DNA of 64,000 nt. Source: an uncultured Granulosicoccaceae bacterium. Its GTDB lineage: Bacteria; Pseudomonadota; Gammaproteobacteria; Granulosicoccales; Granulosicoccaceae. This document shows, piece by piece, positions 53,101 through 60,974 of this stretch. The position numbers were made by a program, and so were the translations under genes. The number at the start of each line of letters is the position of its first letter. Positions within the stretch are counted from its first letter, which is position 1. The stretch spans positions 23,501-87,500 of the forward strand of contig CALGND010000026.1 in the NCBI GenBank assembly GCA_937958675.1. Reading direction: 5' to 3'. Below the pieces are notes generated by a model. That model was not told where the DNA came from, did no database searches, and saw only the letters and a list, made by a program, of their open reading frames with translations.

Positions 53101-55018
53101 TTTTGCTGATTTTGCTACTCGAGTTCATGGTTTGGAGCCTTTGTTGGATGACGGCGACCAGGCGGACCTTGCGCGAATTGAACGAGAGTTCGCTTTGTTA
53201 CAACCCATGTTGCTGAATCAATCGTTGCCTGAAACATTGCCTGAATCACAAACACGCTCAGTATTGCCAGTTACAACGCAGGCTGATTCGAATGTCTTGT
53301 CAGAAGAGAACATTACTGTTAGCGAATCTGGCTTTGCAAAAATGATGTCCTTGGCAACTCAGGCCAGTGTAAGCCAAGCCAAGCTAGGCGAACAATTATT
53401 AAAGCTCAACGATATTTATCGTGATCTTGATACTTCTACACAGCGCTTGCGTAAGCAAGTCCATAAAACTATGCGCCAACCTACGGCGGCAGAACAAGAG
53501 ATGCTGGCGGATCTAGATGCTGCCCGGGCTACACTTGCCAGTACATTGCAAGCTGCTGAATCCGAACATCTGCAAGGGTCGCGCGCTGATGCTGAGCTAC
53601 AGCAGTCGTTGATACGCGCTCAGCTGGTTAAGTTTGGTGCTTGTCAAACGCGACTCGAGCGAGCTGCGCAGGATAGTGCATCAATGCTCGGTGTAGAGTT
53701 GAGTATGCAGTACTCGGGTACTGCCATTAATCTTGATCGTTCCCTTTACCGGCAACTGTTAGGTCCACTTGAACACTTGGTGCGCAATGCGGTTGCGCAT
53801 GGTATCGAATCCAGTAGCGATCGTCTAGCCAAGCAAAAGCCAGCGCAAGGCAGAATTTCAGTTGAGGCTGATCTTGATGGTAATGATCTCGTTATTACCG
53901 TTAAGGATGACGGTGCAGGTATTGATATCGAACGTTTGAATAACGCAAGAGTTGCCGCGGGCTTGTCGCAACTAGAAACTGGGCAGGCGTTACGTGATGC
54001 GCTTTGTAAACCTGGGTTTAGCACGCGCAATGAAGCTGATGAAGTGGCGGGTCGAGGTATGGGCTTGGCGGTGGTTGATCAACTTGCCTTATCACTTGGT
54101 GGTACTTTGCAGATAGCCTCTGTACCTGGTGCGGGCACTACGATTACATTGCGCTTACCGCAAAAAGTGATCGTTAATCAAGTTGTGTTGGTGCGCTGCG
54201 GTAATGCCCATTACGCAATACCGGTTAAACATGTTCACACCGTCTTAGCGGAGCTTGAGGACTCCCAAGCAACCCACGAATTTAATGGCAGGCAATACAC
54301 GTCTTACCGATTGTCGAACCTATTAGGTACCTCGGATAGTTTGAAAAGCGCTCCATCGTTATTTATACGTGATAAGGGTCGTGCGCATGCATGCATATTG
54401 GCTCAAGCAGGTGATAACCACATTGCGCTTGATGTGGATGCTGTTGTTGGTTACCGAGAAGTTATTGCACAAGCTATTGGGCCACAGCTTATGGGCTTGA
54501 AGCGTTACAGGGGCGGCAGTGTGCTTGCTGACGGCACTGCGGTGTTGATACTCGATATGCCGCGCCTGATGCATACCTCTTCGGTTAAGAGCTTGCAAAA
54601 AGCTGAGCGACAAACTCGGTCAAAACCTGTCGCATTGGTAGTGGATGATTCAATCACTATGCGAGTAGCAGCGGAGCATTTCCTTGAAGAGCAAGGTATC
54701 CGAAGCCGCATGGCACGCGACGGCATCGAAGCGCTGAGCATGTTGCAACAACAATTACCGGATGTTTTATTACTCGATATCGATATGCCAAGGCTTAATG
54801 GCTTGGAGTTGCTACAGCACCTGCGTCAGCTTTATCCTGAGCATCGTTTACCGATAGTGATGATCAGCACACGCAATGGTGAAGCAGAGCAGGAAAAAGC
54901 CCGTGCATGGGGTGCATCACATTTTATTGGTAAGCCATATCATGCTGCCGATCTGCATCGAGCCCTGACCGAACTCGGAATTTTAAGTACAGCGGCTTAC
55001 CCAAGTAAGTCTAAGTAA
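50123..55018 (+). CDS. chpA: Hybrid chemotaxis kinase ChpA (CheA-like)
   Basis: The 1631-residue protein has a long poorly conserved helical N-terminus (about 1-780), two visible HPt domains with phosphorylatable histidines His839 (ALHTLTGTAQ) and His983 (VHTLKGSARMAG), a helical dimer region, and a HATPase domain (HLVRNAVAHGIESS, DDGAGIDIERL, GRGMGLAVV). A CheW domain (VNQVVLVRCGNAHYAIPV) and a C-terminal receiver (Asp1552 in LLLDIDMPRLNG) follow. It autophosphorylates HPt sites and passes phosphate to PilG/PilH. It is much shorter than the roughly 2,500-residue P. aeruginosa ChpA with its many HPt modules. GTG 50123 overlaps pilJ; ATG 50126 is the next codon. No chpB or pilK gene is present. 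Confidence 0.93.
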   Translation: MMRTAADNVGRLTPDFSRQALAQLLDEAQQLDVLARSATSQNEPSAWAQLLSASNRIHSVLILLSRPGAVLIVEEIIEVVQCLTEAQLDLNDSNAHTLLNAISVFTDYLSYLQWPGATDSVLSAMPVLNDCRALRGANLLSENLMLAAGIQLPDVTQLPVPTSDELRRFTTQLAASRPPLIRALLDWYSSSNSFSSMKELAVLFADLASISQASTQLKPLVLLLDSAAAVAESVGSGELQSTPLLKHQFAQLERLLQRWISLSTADFPLQAVLTPDTVFRNFLYIVATEQLTSAKAATLRRQFDLELFNFKNDAALKQAFVPSKMSIALGQSVRDSVSHEIEALQRWLSQAASDPMHAEAVNLRTRLSQLEPALAMLDEHQALAHLVAINSGLAAMARDSASNTRERRLDIAQATIRFRRSLDRQHQLPAAGLSQFSQAFGSPGHSAGQVVTLDEHPQHRLLWQAQQQLQSIEHSLERLFSEVATQVATKAVPDKNQQTTLFAARQGLEELEQVLQILPLPEVSPLLKGMRSFLDYCAVQWPGVQTKRQFAELLVSVDYYMASVLSPHDSASQLLMNAEIIMQQLEHAVTAEMSTEVSDVAAESTNELDDTQVIAVSGDALASLIDVSLDQMAVVGEQLQALNKPSSTSNTSQAMQTLLASWETLLLTAQEHTAPDLLKLAKANVGLISQIMAQQVSVNEVMPLLEESHAVLPQLMDQHQGHSDLIVGFNTLVDALNTQTYAPNSTVELGDSTGSLTDLQVAEFDTSDPIELVNDPIQKHKPLDQERQRSNVDSALQHVFFEECQGHIDVLRAAIKAAAAQPSDSALALPTPNVLRALHTLTGTAQTVDQQSIIVLAQPLQKIALQRQSNNHVFNADETVLVAQVIDALQARLEALRSGSDATTICVDTEHAIAELSELVESEPPVFAMEAQTVEQRLSASLKGVFVEEATDLLEQMRASIDQHKNGSIALLNLLDNLKSPVHTLKGSARMAGFADFATRVHGLEPLLDDGDQADLARIEREFALLQPMLLNQSLPETLPESQTRSVLPVTTQADSNVLSEENITVSESGFAKMMSLATQASVSQAKLGEQLLKLNDIYRDLDTSTQRLRKQVHKTMRQPTAAEQEMLADLDAARATLASTLQAAESEHLQGSRADAELQQSLIRAQLVKFGACQTRLERAAQDSASMLGVELSMQYSGTAINLDRSLYRQLLGPLEHLVRNAVAHGIESSSDRLAKQKPAQGRISVEADLDGNDLVITVKDDGAGIDIERLNNARVAAGLSQLETGQALRDALCKPGFSTRNEADEVAGRGMGLAVVDQLALSLGGTLQIASVPGAGTTITLRLPQKVIVNQVVLVRCGNAHYAIPVKHVHTVLAELEDSQATHEFNGRQYTSYRLSNLLGTSDSLKSAPSLFIRDKGRAHACILAQAGDNHIALDVDAVVGYREVIAQAIGPQLMGLKRYRGGSVLADGTAVLILDMPRLMHTSSVKSLQKAERQTRSKPVALVVDDSITMRVAAEHFLEEQGIRSRMARDGIEALSMLQQQLPDVLLLDIDMPRLNGLELLQHLRQLYPEHRLPIVMISTRNGEAEQEKARAWGASHFIGKPYHAADLHRALTELGILSTAAYPSKSK

Positions 55019-55045
55019 GTCATCCCGGGTCAAATCCGGGATGAC
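55019..55045. terminator. Bidirectional hairpin after chpA
   Basis: GTCATCCCGG/CCGGGATGAC form a perfect 10-bp stem with a 7-base loop, starting at the base after the chpA stop and ending 9 bases before the DUF481 stop. The GTCATCCC...GGGATGAC form is a typical proteobacterial intergenic palindrome. No T-run. Confidence 0.65.
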
Positions 55046-55053
55046 GTTAGAGC

Positions 55054-55890
55054 TTAGATATCAACAACTAGGTTCATAGTTGTAACTGTGTCAGTATCCG
55101 AATCAAATGGGTTGCTATCGTTTGTGATATCAGAGTTACCACGTGAGAAGTGAGAGATACCCAGTGCAAGTTTGTCGCTGAGTTTGAATGTAACGCCAAG
55201 GCCAAATTCAACAAACGTATTATCACTGCCGAAGTCGCTGCGAAAGTCAGCGTTAAACGTAACTGTATCAGTAACTCGGTTCAGAAAATTAAGCCCGAAA
55301 TAACCGATTCCACCGCTTATGTCTTCTCCATCAACTGGATCTGTGGTTTTGTTACCAACGCCAACTTCAGCAGATAAGTAACCCGTTGGGTTAGAAAAAA
55401 ACTTGTGGCCAAGACCAACAACTTGTCGCGTTGCTGACTTCACACCAGCAGGCTTATCACGTTCCCAATCCAAAATGCCAAATACGTAAGTACGAGGTCT
55501 CCAATAAAATTTAGGCTGGTAGCCAAGCGCTAGACGATCGGAGTTATCACCGCGAATAATCTCACGCACAGGTAGGCCATCGTCGTCGATTTCGGGGTCA
55601 CCATTCGCATCTTCTTGTACACGGATAATGGCTGATTCGCCTTTAAACAAAGAACCGAAAACAACATGCTCCCAGTTATTGACGGTTTTACCCAAACGAA
55701 CTGATCCATTAATGTTGCTGGTTTCTGCGCTACCGCTTGAGGTGGTTGCGCCAAAGCTTGCTTTACCAGCCCAGCCGCCAAACAGTTGATCAGCGGCAGA
55801 TTCAGATTCTTCAGCAGCGACAGCATTTGATGTTACAAACACAGTGCCTAAAACTAGTACTGCTGCTTTAAACGTAATGTTGTTTTTCAT
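55054..55890 (-). CDS. DUF481-family outer-membrane beta-barrel protein
   Basis: The 278-residue precursor has a signal peptide (AAVLVLGTVFVTSNAVAA, cut near residue 26). It continues as alternating amphipathic strands with DUF481-like motifs (GWAGKASFGATTSSGSAETSN, YWRPRTYVFGILDWERD, GLGHKFF). The last strand ends VTTMNLVVDI; its terminal Ile differs from the usual aromatic end of outer-membrane barrels. The acidic loop DANGDPEIDDDG resembles a calcium-binding turn. It is convergent with chpA, separated by the palindrome. Function is unknown, as for most DUF481 proteins. Confidence 0.83.
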   Translation of the reverse strand: MKNNITFKAAVLVLGTVFVTSNAVAAEESESAADQLFGGWAGKASFGATTSSGSAETSNINGSVRLGKTVNNWEHVVFGSLFKGESAIIRVQEDANGDPEIDDDGLPVREIIRGDNSDRLALGYQPKFYWRPRTYVFGILDWERDKPAGVKSATRQVVGLGHKFFSNPTGYLSAEVGVGNKTTDPVDGEDISGGIGYFGLNFLNRVTDTVTFNADFRSDFGSDNTFVEFGLGVTFKLSDKLALGISHFSRGNSDITNDSNPFDSDTDTVTTMNLVVDI

Positions 55891-56300
55891 GATTTGATTG
55901 GTTGTTACATATAAGGGAGGCAGAGTATAGCCATCAGATGTGCGGAAAATCGCTTATGCGAGCACAAGTAAAACTTGTTTACGAAGTTGAATTGCTAGGT
56001 ATGTTATTTAGAAAAATCGCCCTGAAGTAGCGCTAAGTGCTTGTTCTTAAATTTTTTGTCATTGCGTTGTGTGGTGTTGTATTTGTGAATAATTAATACC
56101 GACTGGCAGCGCCTCGCAAACGCCATTTATATGGCTCAAATGTAGACGGCTCCACCAGTGTAGGGATGCAGAATTTAGTCCCTCGCCAAGGCCCAAATTG
56201 AATTGGCTTCCATCAAAAAAAGCTAAATCCGCTTAGCTGGTCAAAAATGTGCTTCAAGCCACTAAACGGCAGTGTTTTCCTTATGGTTAGTAAAAATACC

Positions 56301-56328
56301 TTGCGCATGGTCGTTAACGCAGTATACT
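56301..56328 (+). promoter_or_regulatory. Sigma-70-like promoter of the beta-propeller gene
   Basis: TTGCGC (56301-56306), a 16-base spacer, and TATACT (56323-56328) lie 36 bases before the start codon of the beta-propeller lipoprotein gene. Confidence 0.55.
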
Positions 56329-56345
56329 TGGGAAAAATATCCCAA
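56328..56345 (+). promoter_or_regulatory. Inverted repeat at the expected transcription start
   Basis: TTGGGA and TCCCAA are separated by 6 A/T bases and directly follow the -10 element, so they could be a repressor operator or a 5'-UTR hairpin. The Shine-Dalgarno (AGGAGG) follows at 56349-56354. Confidence 0.45.
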
Positions 56346-56363
56346 ATTAGGAGGTTTACTGAT

Positions 56364-58631
56364 ATGAAATTCACACCCACCATTCTCGCGGCCAGCGTAT
56401 CGATGATGGTCTTAGGCGGTTGCAGCGATAGCGGCACCACAGTGGGGCCAAGCAGCATTGAGCCCACCGAATCTACGCTAAAACGCATTGATAATAGCGA
56501 TGAGTTCTATGCAGCACTCAAAGAAGGCCTGCTGAAAACGGCAGCTAACACCTATTACGACAGACAGTTTGTTACTGGGCTGGAGACTACTGCAGAAGGT
56601 GCTGGCACCACAGGCACCACAGCTGGTACAACAGGTGGTACTACAGGAGATGGGTCAATACCGACTGCTGATAACAACGACAGTGTTGCGTCTTCTGGAG
56701 TAAGTGGTAGTTCACTAACCGGAACAGATTCGGTTACCGGTACTAATGTTCAAGAGCTCGGTGTTGATGAACAAGATAGAGTCAAGGCAGACAATAGTTA
56801 TTTGTATGTGCTAACGGCGGCAAATAGCTCGTTCGGTGGTCCATTTGCCGGAACCGATGATGGTGTTGCCACGACGTCAACCGCCGCTAGTATCGAAGCC
56901 AGAAGCACAACGTTCTTTGAGCCAGGGCCTACAGAAAACACACTTCGTATTTTGGCGTTTCAACCTGATGCGCCAGATGCAACTGCAGTTGCGGATCTGA
57001 CGCTTGATTTGAAAGGCAGAAGTGCGCAGGGCATGTACTTGTATCCAGCTAGTAACGGGCAAAACGCTATAGTTACCAGCACGGGTTATGAAAGCTATGG
57101 GGCGTATTGGGATCAACCTTACTGGTTTTCCAATCAAGTTAGTGGTATCTCACGAGTTGATGTTAGCGATCCTACTAATGCTGCAATTGCCGAAGACTTC
57201 GTGATTGATGGACGAATAATATCCAGTCGTCGCATTGGCAGTAACTTAATTGTTGCAAGCCGCTTTTATCCTAGAGTAGATGGCATCGAGCCTTATAGCG
57301 TGACGGAAGATGAGTATATAGCTGCCGTTGAGGCGGTTGATCTTTCAACATTGCTACCTAATTACAGCAAATTAGGCACTGATGAAAAAACTCCGTTGGT
57401 TGACCCAGCCGGTTGCTTTGTTGCACCAAAAGTGAGTCAAGAGTCCTACTACGTGCCCAATATCATCACCTTGTCGGTTATTGATTTGAACACAATGGAT
57501 CTAAGCAGTAGCACCTGCTTTATGGGGTCTAGCGAAACGCTTTATGCGTCACCTGATGCGGTATACCTAGCAACAACACGTTGGGAATATCACGGTGATA
57601 TCACGCTAGATAGCGATAATGGAGAAGTTGCTCCAATCGGATATGTTGATCCACGCGTCAATACGGATATTCACGAGTTTGTACTCTCCGGTAGTTCGCT
57701 TAACTACAATGCTTCAGGCGTAGTAAAAGGCCACTTAGGCTGGAGTGAATTGCGCAAGCCGTTCCGTATGAGTGAAAAAGATGGTTACCTGCGAGTAGCA
57801 ACTTACTCTGACCGCTTTGACCCAAGTATTAGTCCAATCAATCTAACAGTGCTTAAATCAAATGGCAATGGCGCCTTAGAAACTATAAGTGAGTTGCCAA
57901 ATGATTCGCGGCCAGCACATATCGGCAAGCTAGGCGAACAGCTCTATGCGTCACGGTTCGTTGGTGACAAAGCTTATATCGTGACATTTCGCCAAACTGA
58001 TCCGCTGTATGTAATTGATCTAGCCGATCCTGCTGACCCTATTTTGGCGGGCGAATTAGAGATCGATGGCTATAGCGATTACCTACAGCCTATAAGCGAA
58101 AACTATCTGCTCGGTATTGGTAAGGATGCAGTCGCAGCGAACAACGGTTTTGGCGATGGTCGCGGCGCGCTTGTTCAAGGTATCAAGCTAGCGTTGTTTG
58201 ACGTCAGTAATGCTGCTGTGCCTACTGAGGTTCAGTCACTGATCATTGGTCAGCGGGGTAGTCAATCAAATGCGCTGAACGATCACCGGGCGATAACAAT
58301 CCAGCCTGCAACGGATCAACACCCCACGCGCGTTGCGTTAAGTATTTTGGTTGCAGGTGAAGTAATGCCAGTAACACGTCCTAGCCCTGATGAAGCGTGG
58401 AATTGGTATGACACTCAGTACACCGGTTTGCATGGCTTTGATGTGCGCACCGGCGCTGATGCCGGCATCAGCTTAGCCGGAGTCATGAAACCAGCGGGTA
58501 ACAACAACCCTTGGTGGTATGGCTTTAATGACCGCTCGGTTATTTACAACGATTCTGTTTATTACATTCGCGGCGATGAAGTATTTGCTGCACCATGGAC
58601 TCAAATGGATAACCCAGTGGGCCCTAGATAA
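56364..58631 (+). CDS. Secreted lipoprotein with beta-propeller domain
   Basis: The 755-residue precursor has a lipoprotein signal (SMMVLGGC, Cys20), a helical lead-in, then a Thr/Gly-rich linker (about 82-102, TTGTTAGTTGGTTG). From about 130 to 750 it is a beta-propeller domain of the type found in secreted bacterial proteins (TNVQELGVDEQDRVKADNSYLYVLT, SRVDVSDPTNAAI, VYLATTRWEYHGD, YVIDLADPADPILAGELEIDGYSDYL). ATG 56364 has a strong AGGAGG Shine-Dalgarno 9 bases upstream. It likely sits at the cell surface or in the periplasm. No partner gene is next to it, and I do not know a function. Confidence 0.85.
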   Translation: MKFTPTILAASVSMMVLGGCSDSGTTVGPSSIEPTESTLKRIDNSDEFYAALKEGLLKTAANTYYDRQFVTGLETTAEGAGTTGTTAGTTGGTTGDGSIPTADNNDSVASSGVSGSSLTGTDSVTGTNVQELGVDEQDRVKADNSYLYVLTAANSSFGGPFAGTDDGVATTSTAASIEARSTTFFEPGPTENTLRILAFQPDAPDATAVADLTLDLKGRSAQGMYLYPASNGQNAIVTSTGYESYGAYWDQPYWFSNQVSGISRVDVSDPTNAAIAEDFVIDGRIISSRRIGSNLIVASRFYPRVDGIEPYSVTEDEYIAAVEAVDLSTLLPNYSKLGTDEKTPLVDPAGCFVAPKVSQESYYVPNIITLSVIDLNTMDLSSSTCFMGSSETLYASPDAVYLATTRWEYHGDITLDSDNGEVAPIGYVDPRVNTDIHEFVLSGSSLNYNASGVVKGHLGWSELRKPFRMSEKDGYLRVATYSDRFDPSISPINLTVLKSNGNGALETISELPNDSRPAHIGKLGEQLYASRFVGDKAYIVTFRQTDPLYVIDLADPADPILAGELEIDGYSDYLQPISENYLLGIGKDAVAANNGFGDGRGALVQGIKLALFDVSNAAVPTEVQSLIIGQRGSQSNALNDHRAITIQPATDQHPTRVALSILVAGEVMPVTRPSPDEAWNWYDTQYTGLHGFDVRTGADAGISLAGVMKPAGNNNPWWYGFNDRSVIYNDSVYYIRGDEVFAAPWTQMDNPVGPR

Positions 58632-58652
58632 AGACTTAGATTTAACGGTACG

Positions 58653-58680
58653 GCTCACTCCGGCAACTGCCGGAGTGAGC
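58653..58680 (+). terminator. Strong hairpin after the beta-propeller gene
   Basis: GCTCACTCCGGCA and TGCCGGAGTGAGC form a perfect 13-bp stem around two bases, 21 bases past the stop. No T-run follows. It is similar in kind to the other GC-rich hairpins in this window. Confidence 0.55.
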
Positions 58681-58735
58681 ACTCCCATCTTAATGTGGTA
58701 ACTTTGGCTTCTTTGGCTCACAGTTATCCGTAATA

Positions 58736-59779
58736 ATGGCACACAATATCGGCATCATAGGCGGCTCTGGTTACACCGGGGTCGAACTTCTTCGCCTTCT
58801 GCTTAACCGCACTGACGTTAATGTCACGTTTATCAGTTCTCGCACTCATCAAGGCACGCGAGTCGATGCTTTGTTTCCAAGTCTGCGAGGCGTTTGCGAT
58901 CTAGAATTTACCGATCCCGCCATCATCGAAAATAGCGACTGCGAGCTCGTATTTTTCGCAACACCAAACGGTACGGCGATGAAGCAAGCGCCTGGGCTGT
59001 TAAAAAAAGGCGTTAAGGTTATCGATCTATCTGCTGATTACCGCTTGAAGGATGTCGCCATCTTTGAACAGTGGTACGGCATGCCCCACAGCAGTCCAGA
59101 TTGGTTGGAAAAGGCAGTATATGGCCTGACGGAAATCAATCGCTCAGACATCGTCACTGCCGATCTGGTGGCTAACCCTGGTTGTTATCCTACCGCCACA
59201 CAATTGGGCTTTATTCCATTGCTTGAACAAAACTGGGTTCACACCGATTCACTAATAGCGGATGCTAAATCAGGAGTCACCGGTGCCGGAAGAGGTGCTC
59301 AGGTGCCGATGTTGATGGCAGAAGCTTCCGACAATTTTAAAGCGTATGCCGCTAATGGTCACCGTCACTTGCCAGAAATAGAGCAGGGACTTAATGCGCT
59401 ATGCGGTGGAGAGGCCCGACTGACTTTTACTCCCCATTTACTGCCGCTGATTCGTGGCATTCATGTAACGATGTATGCACACCTGAAAGATCCGAGCCTG
59501 TCGATCGAGTCAATTCAACAACATTTCGAGGCCCGCTACGCTGATGAACCCTTTGTTGATGTGATGCCGCAGGGATCACACCCCGAAACTCGCTCAGTTC
59601 GAGGCTCTAATCTATGCCGAATTGCTGTTTTAAAGCCTCAAAACCGAGATACAGTGGTCGTTTTGGCCGTTGAAGACAATCTAGTTAAGGGGGCGGCGGG
59701 CCAAGCGGCACAAAACATGAATCTGATGCTTGGGCTCAGTGAAATGGCTGGGTTGGGGAATATCGCCCTGTCACCTTAG
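58736..59779 (+). CDS. argC: N-acetyl-gamma-glutamyl-phosphate reductase
   Basis: The 347-residue enzyme has Rossmann motif [16 protein letters not shown], then ATPNGTAM, catalytic Cys150 in [11 protein letters not shown], and [10 protein letters not shown]. It reduces N-acetylglutamyl phosphate to the semialdehyde in arginine synthesis. It is cytoplasmic. It is followed after 8 bases by a membrane coiled-coil gene and then erpA, an order I recall from Pseudomonas. Confidence 0.96.
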   Translation: MAHNIGIIGGSGYTGVELLRLLLNRTDVNVTFISSRTHQGTRVDALFPSLRGVCDLEFTDPAIIENSDCELVFFATPNGTAMKQAPGLLKKGVKVIDLSADYRLKDVAIFEQWYGMPHSSPDWLEKAVYGLTEINRSDIVTADLVANPGCYPTATQLGFIPLLEQNWVHTDSLIADAKSGVTGAGRGAQVPMLMAEASDNFKAYAANGHRHLPEIEQGLNALCGGEARLTFTPHLLPLIRGIHVTMYAHLKDPSLSIESIQQHFEARYADEPFVDVMPQGSHPETRSVRGSNLCRIAVLKPQNRDTVVVLAVEDNLVKGAAGQAAQNMNLMLGLSEMAGLGNIALSP

Positions 59780-59787
59780 AAAGTTGT

Positions 59788-60447
59788 ATGTTGGATTCAA
59801 GCAAAATGATCATGGCAGCCTTAGCGGCTGTCGCGTTGGCAATGGCATTTGTAGCCGGCCAAACTGTCGAAGAGAGCTCAGCGAAGAAGCGAAATGAAGC
59901 AATCATGGCTGAAAAGCTAAGTGCGCTTTCAGGAGAGCGGGACGCGTTGCGCTCAGAAACAGCCACCGCTAAGCAGCAGCACACCGAAGCTAAGGCTACC
60001 GTGGTAGCACTGCGTGACAAGCTTAAAAGCACGACCAGCATGAAGGCGCAAGATGACGCTGATTTGCGTTTATATCGCCGCATCGCCAACTTAGACGACT
60101 CTGAAACACGTGGTCTGTTTGTTGATAAAGTCACTATGAGCAAGAATTTCGAAACTGAGGAGGTGTCGCTGAACATATTGCTGATCCAAACCCAAGGTCG
60201 GAATAGGATCAGAGGTAGCGTGGGTGCCACAATTCTGCCTGATACGGGTAAGCCGATAACGATTGTTCAATCGGAGGACAGTAAAGCACCGGATTTCAAC
60301 CTGCGTTTTTTCCAAACAGTGCATATTCCTGTGCCGAAAACGCAAGGCATCATGGATGAGCTCGAAATTCATGTTAAACCGGCTGATAAGGCGCATAAAG
60401 CCTTCGTCCATCGTATTCCTTGGGCTGAAATCGAACGCCTACGATAA
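59788..60447 (+). CDS. Membrane-anchored coiled-coil protein of unknown function (DUF6776-like)
   Basis: The 219-residue protein has one N-terminal helix (about 5-25), a coiled coil (about 30-90, Lys/Glu/Ala-rich, EKLSALSGERDALRSE) and a C-terminal soluble domain (about 90-219; TRGLFVDKVTMSKNFETEEVSLNILLIQ, FNLRFFQTVHIPVPKTQG). The domain resembles the DUF6776 family found at this location in gammaproteobacteria; the family name is from memory. It is probably an inner-membrane protein with a periplasmic domain. The argC-erpA neighbourhood gives no functional clue. Confidence 0.75.
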   Translation: MLDSSKMIMAALAAVALAMAFVAGQTVEESSAKKRNEAIMAEKLSALSGERDALRSETATAKQQHTEAKATVVALRDKLKSTTSMKAQDDADLRLYRRIANLDDSETRGLFVDKVTMSKNFETEEVSLNILLIQTQGRNRIRGSVGATILPDTGKPITIVQSEDSKAPDFNLRFFQTVHIPVPKTQGIMDELEIHVKPADKAHKAFVHRIPWAEIERLR

Positions 60448-60450
60448 TAC

Positions 60451-60478
60451 TTGACTAAATTGGTTGGTAAAGTAAACT
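60451..60478 (+). promoter_or_regulatory. Sigma-70-like promoter of erpA
   Basis: TTGACT (60451-60456), a 16-base spacer, and TAAACT (60473-60478) lie 31 bases before the erpA start; the leader carries GAGGAA as a Shine-Dalgarno. No IscR-like site could be identified by eye. Confidence 0.5.
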
Positions 60479-60508
60479 GGCGTTAATGCGAATGCGAGGA
60501 ATTCCCAA

Positions 60509-60874
60509 ATGAACACCGAAATCGATGTAGAAGATTTCGAAATGCCAGATCTACTGGTATTCACTGATGCGGCAGCGTTAAAGGTCAAAGAATTGATCGA
60601 CGAAGAAGGAAACCCGGATCTCATGTTGCGGGTGTTTGTTTCTGGTGGTGGCTGCTCGGGTTTTCAATACGGCTTCACATTTGATGAAACCATCAATGAC
60701 GGCGACACCGAAGTTCTCAAAGAAGGTGTAAAGCTGTTGATCGATCCGATGAGCTATCAGTACTTAACTGGTGCGGAGATTGATTACACAGAAGGTCTGG
60801 AAGGGTCGCAGTTTGTGATTCGTAATCCTAATGCCACTACTACTTGTGGTTGCGGAAGTTCTTTCTCGGTTTAG
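60509..60874 (+). CDS. erpA: Iron-sulfur cluster insertion protein ErpA
   Basis: The 121-residue A-type carrier has the three conserved cysteines: Cys49 (SGGGCSGF), Cys113 and Cys115 ([11 protein letters not shown]). The fold motif [13 protein letters not shown] and the acidic N-terminus ([10 protein letters not shown]) are typical of ErpA. It passes Fe-S clusters to apo-proteins. It has its own promoter-like sequence upstream, and GAGGAA precedes its ATG. It converges on the M23 peptidase gene. Confidence 0.95.
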   Translation: MNTEIDVEDFEMPDLLVFTDAAALKVKELIDEEGNPDLMLRVFVSGGGCSGFQYGFTFDETINDGDTEVLKEGVKLLIDPMSYQYLTGAEIDYTEGLEGSQFVIRNPNATTTCGCGSSFSV

Positions 60875-60941
60875 CTTTCCAGCCGAAGTAGGCCGTTCCC
60901 AAACGAAGTCCATCCTAATCAGCTCATCCCAAATTAATGTC

Positions 60942-60961
60942 ATCCCCGCGAAGGCGGGGAT
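60942..60961. repeat. REP-like hairpin between erpA and the M23 gene
   Basis: ATCCCCGC and GCGGGGAT with a 4-base loop (GAAG) lie 68 bases after erpA in the 100-base gap between convergent genes. GTCATCCCCGCGAAGGCGGGGATCC is a common form of proteobacterial intergenic repeat. Confidence 0.7.
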
Positions 60962-60974
60962 CCGGGATCGATGT

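Larger units (their letters stand above)
55891..56363. other. Intergenic region between DUF481 and beta-propeller genes
   Basis: These 473 bases separate two divergent genes and hold no convincing coding frame; an open frame from 56247 runs in-phase into the propeller gene but has no Shine-Dalgarno. The downstream half carries a promoter (56301-56328) and an inverted repeat (56328-56345). Confidence 0.55.
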
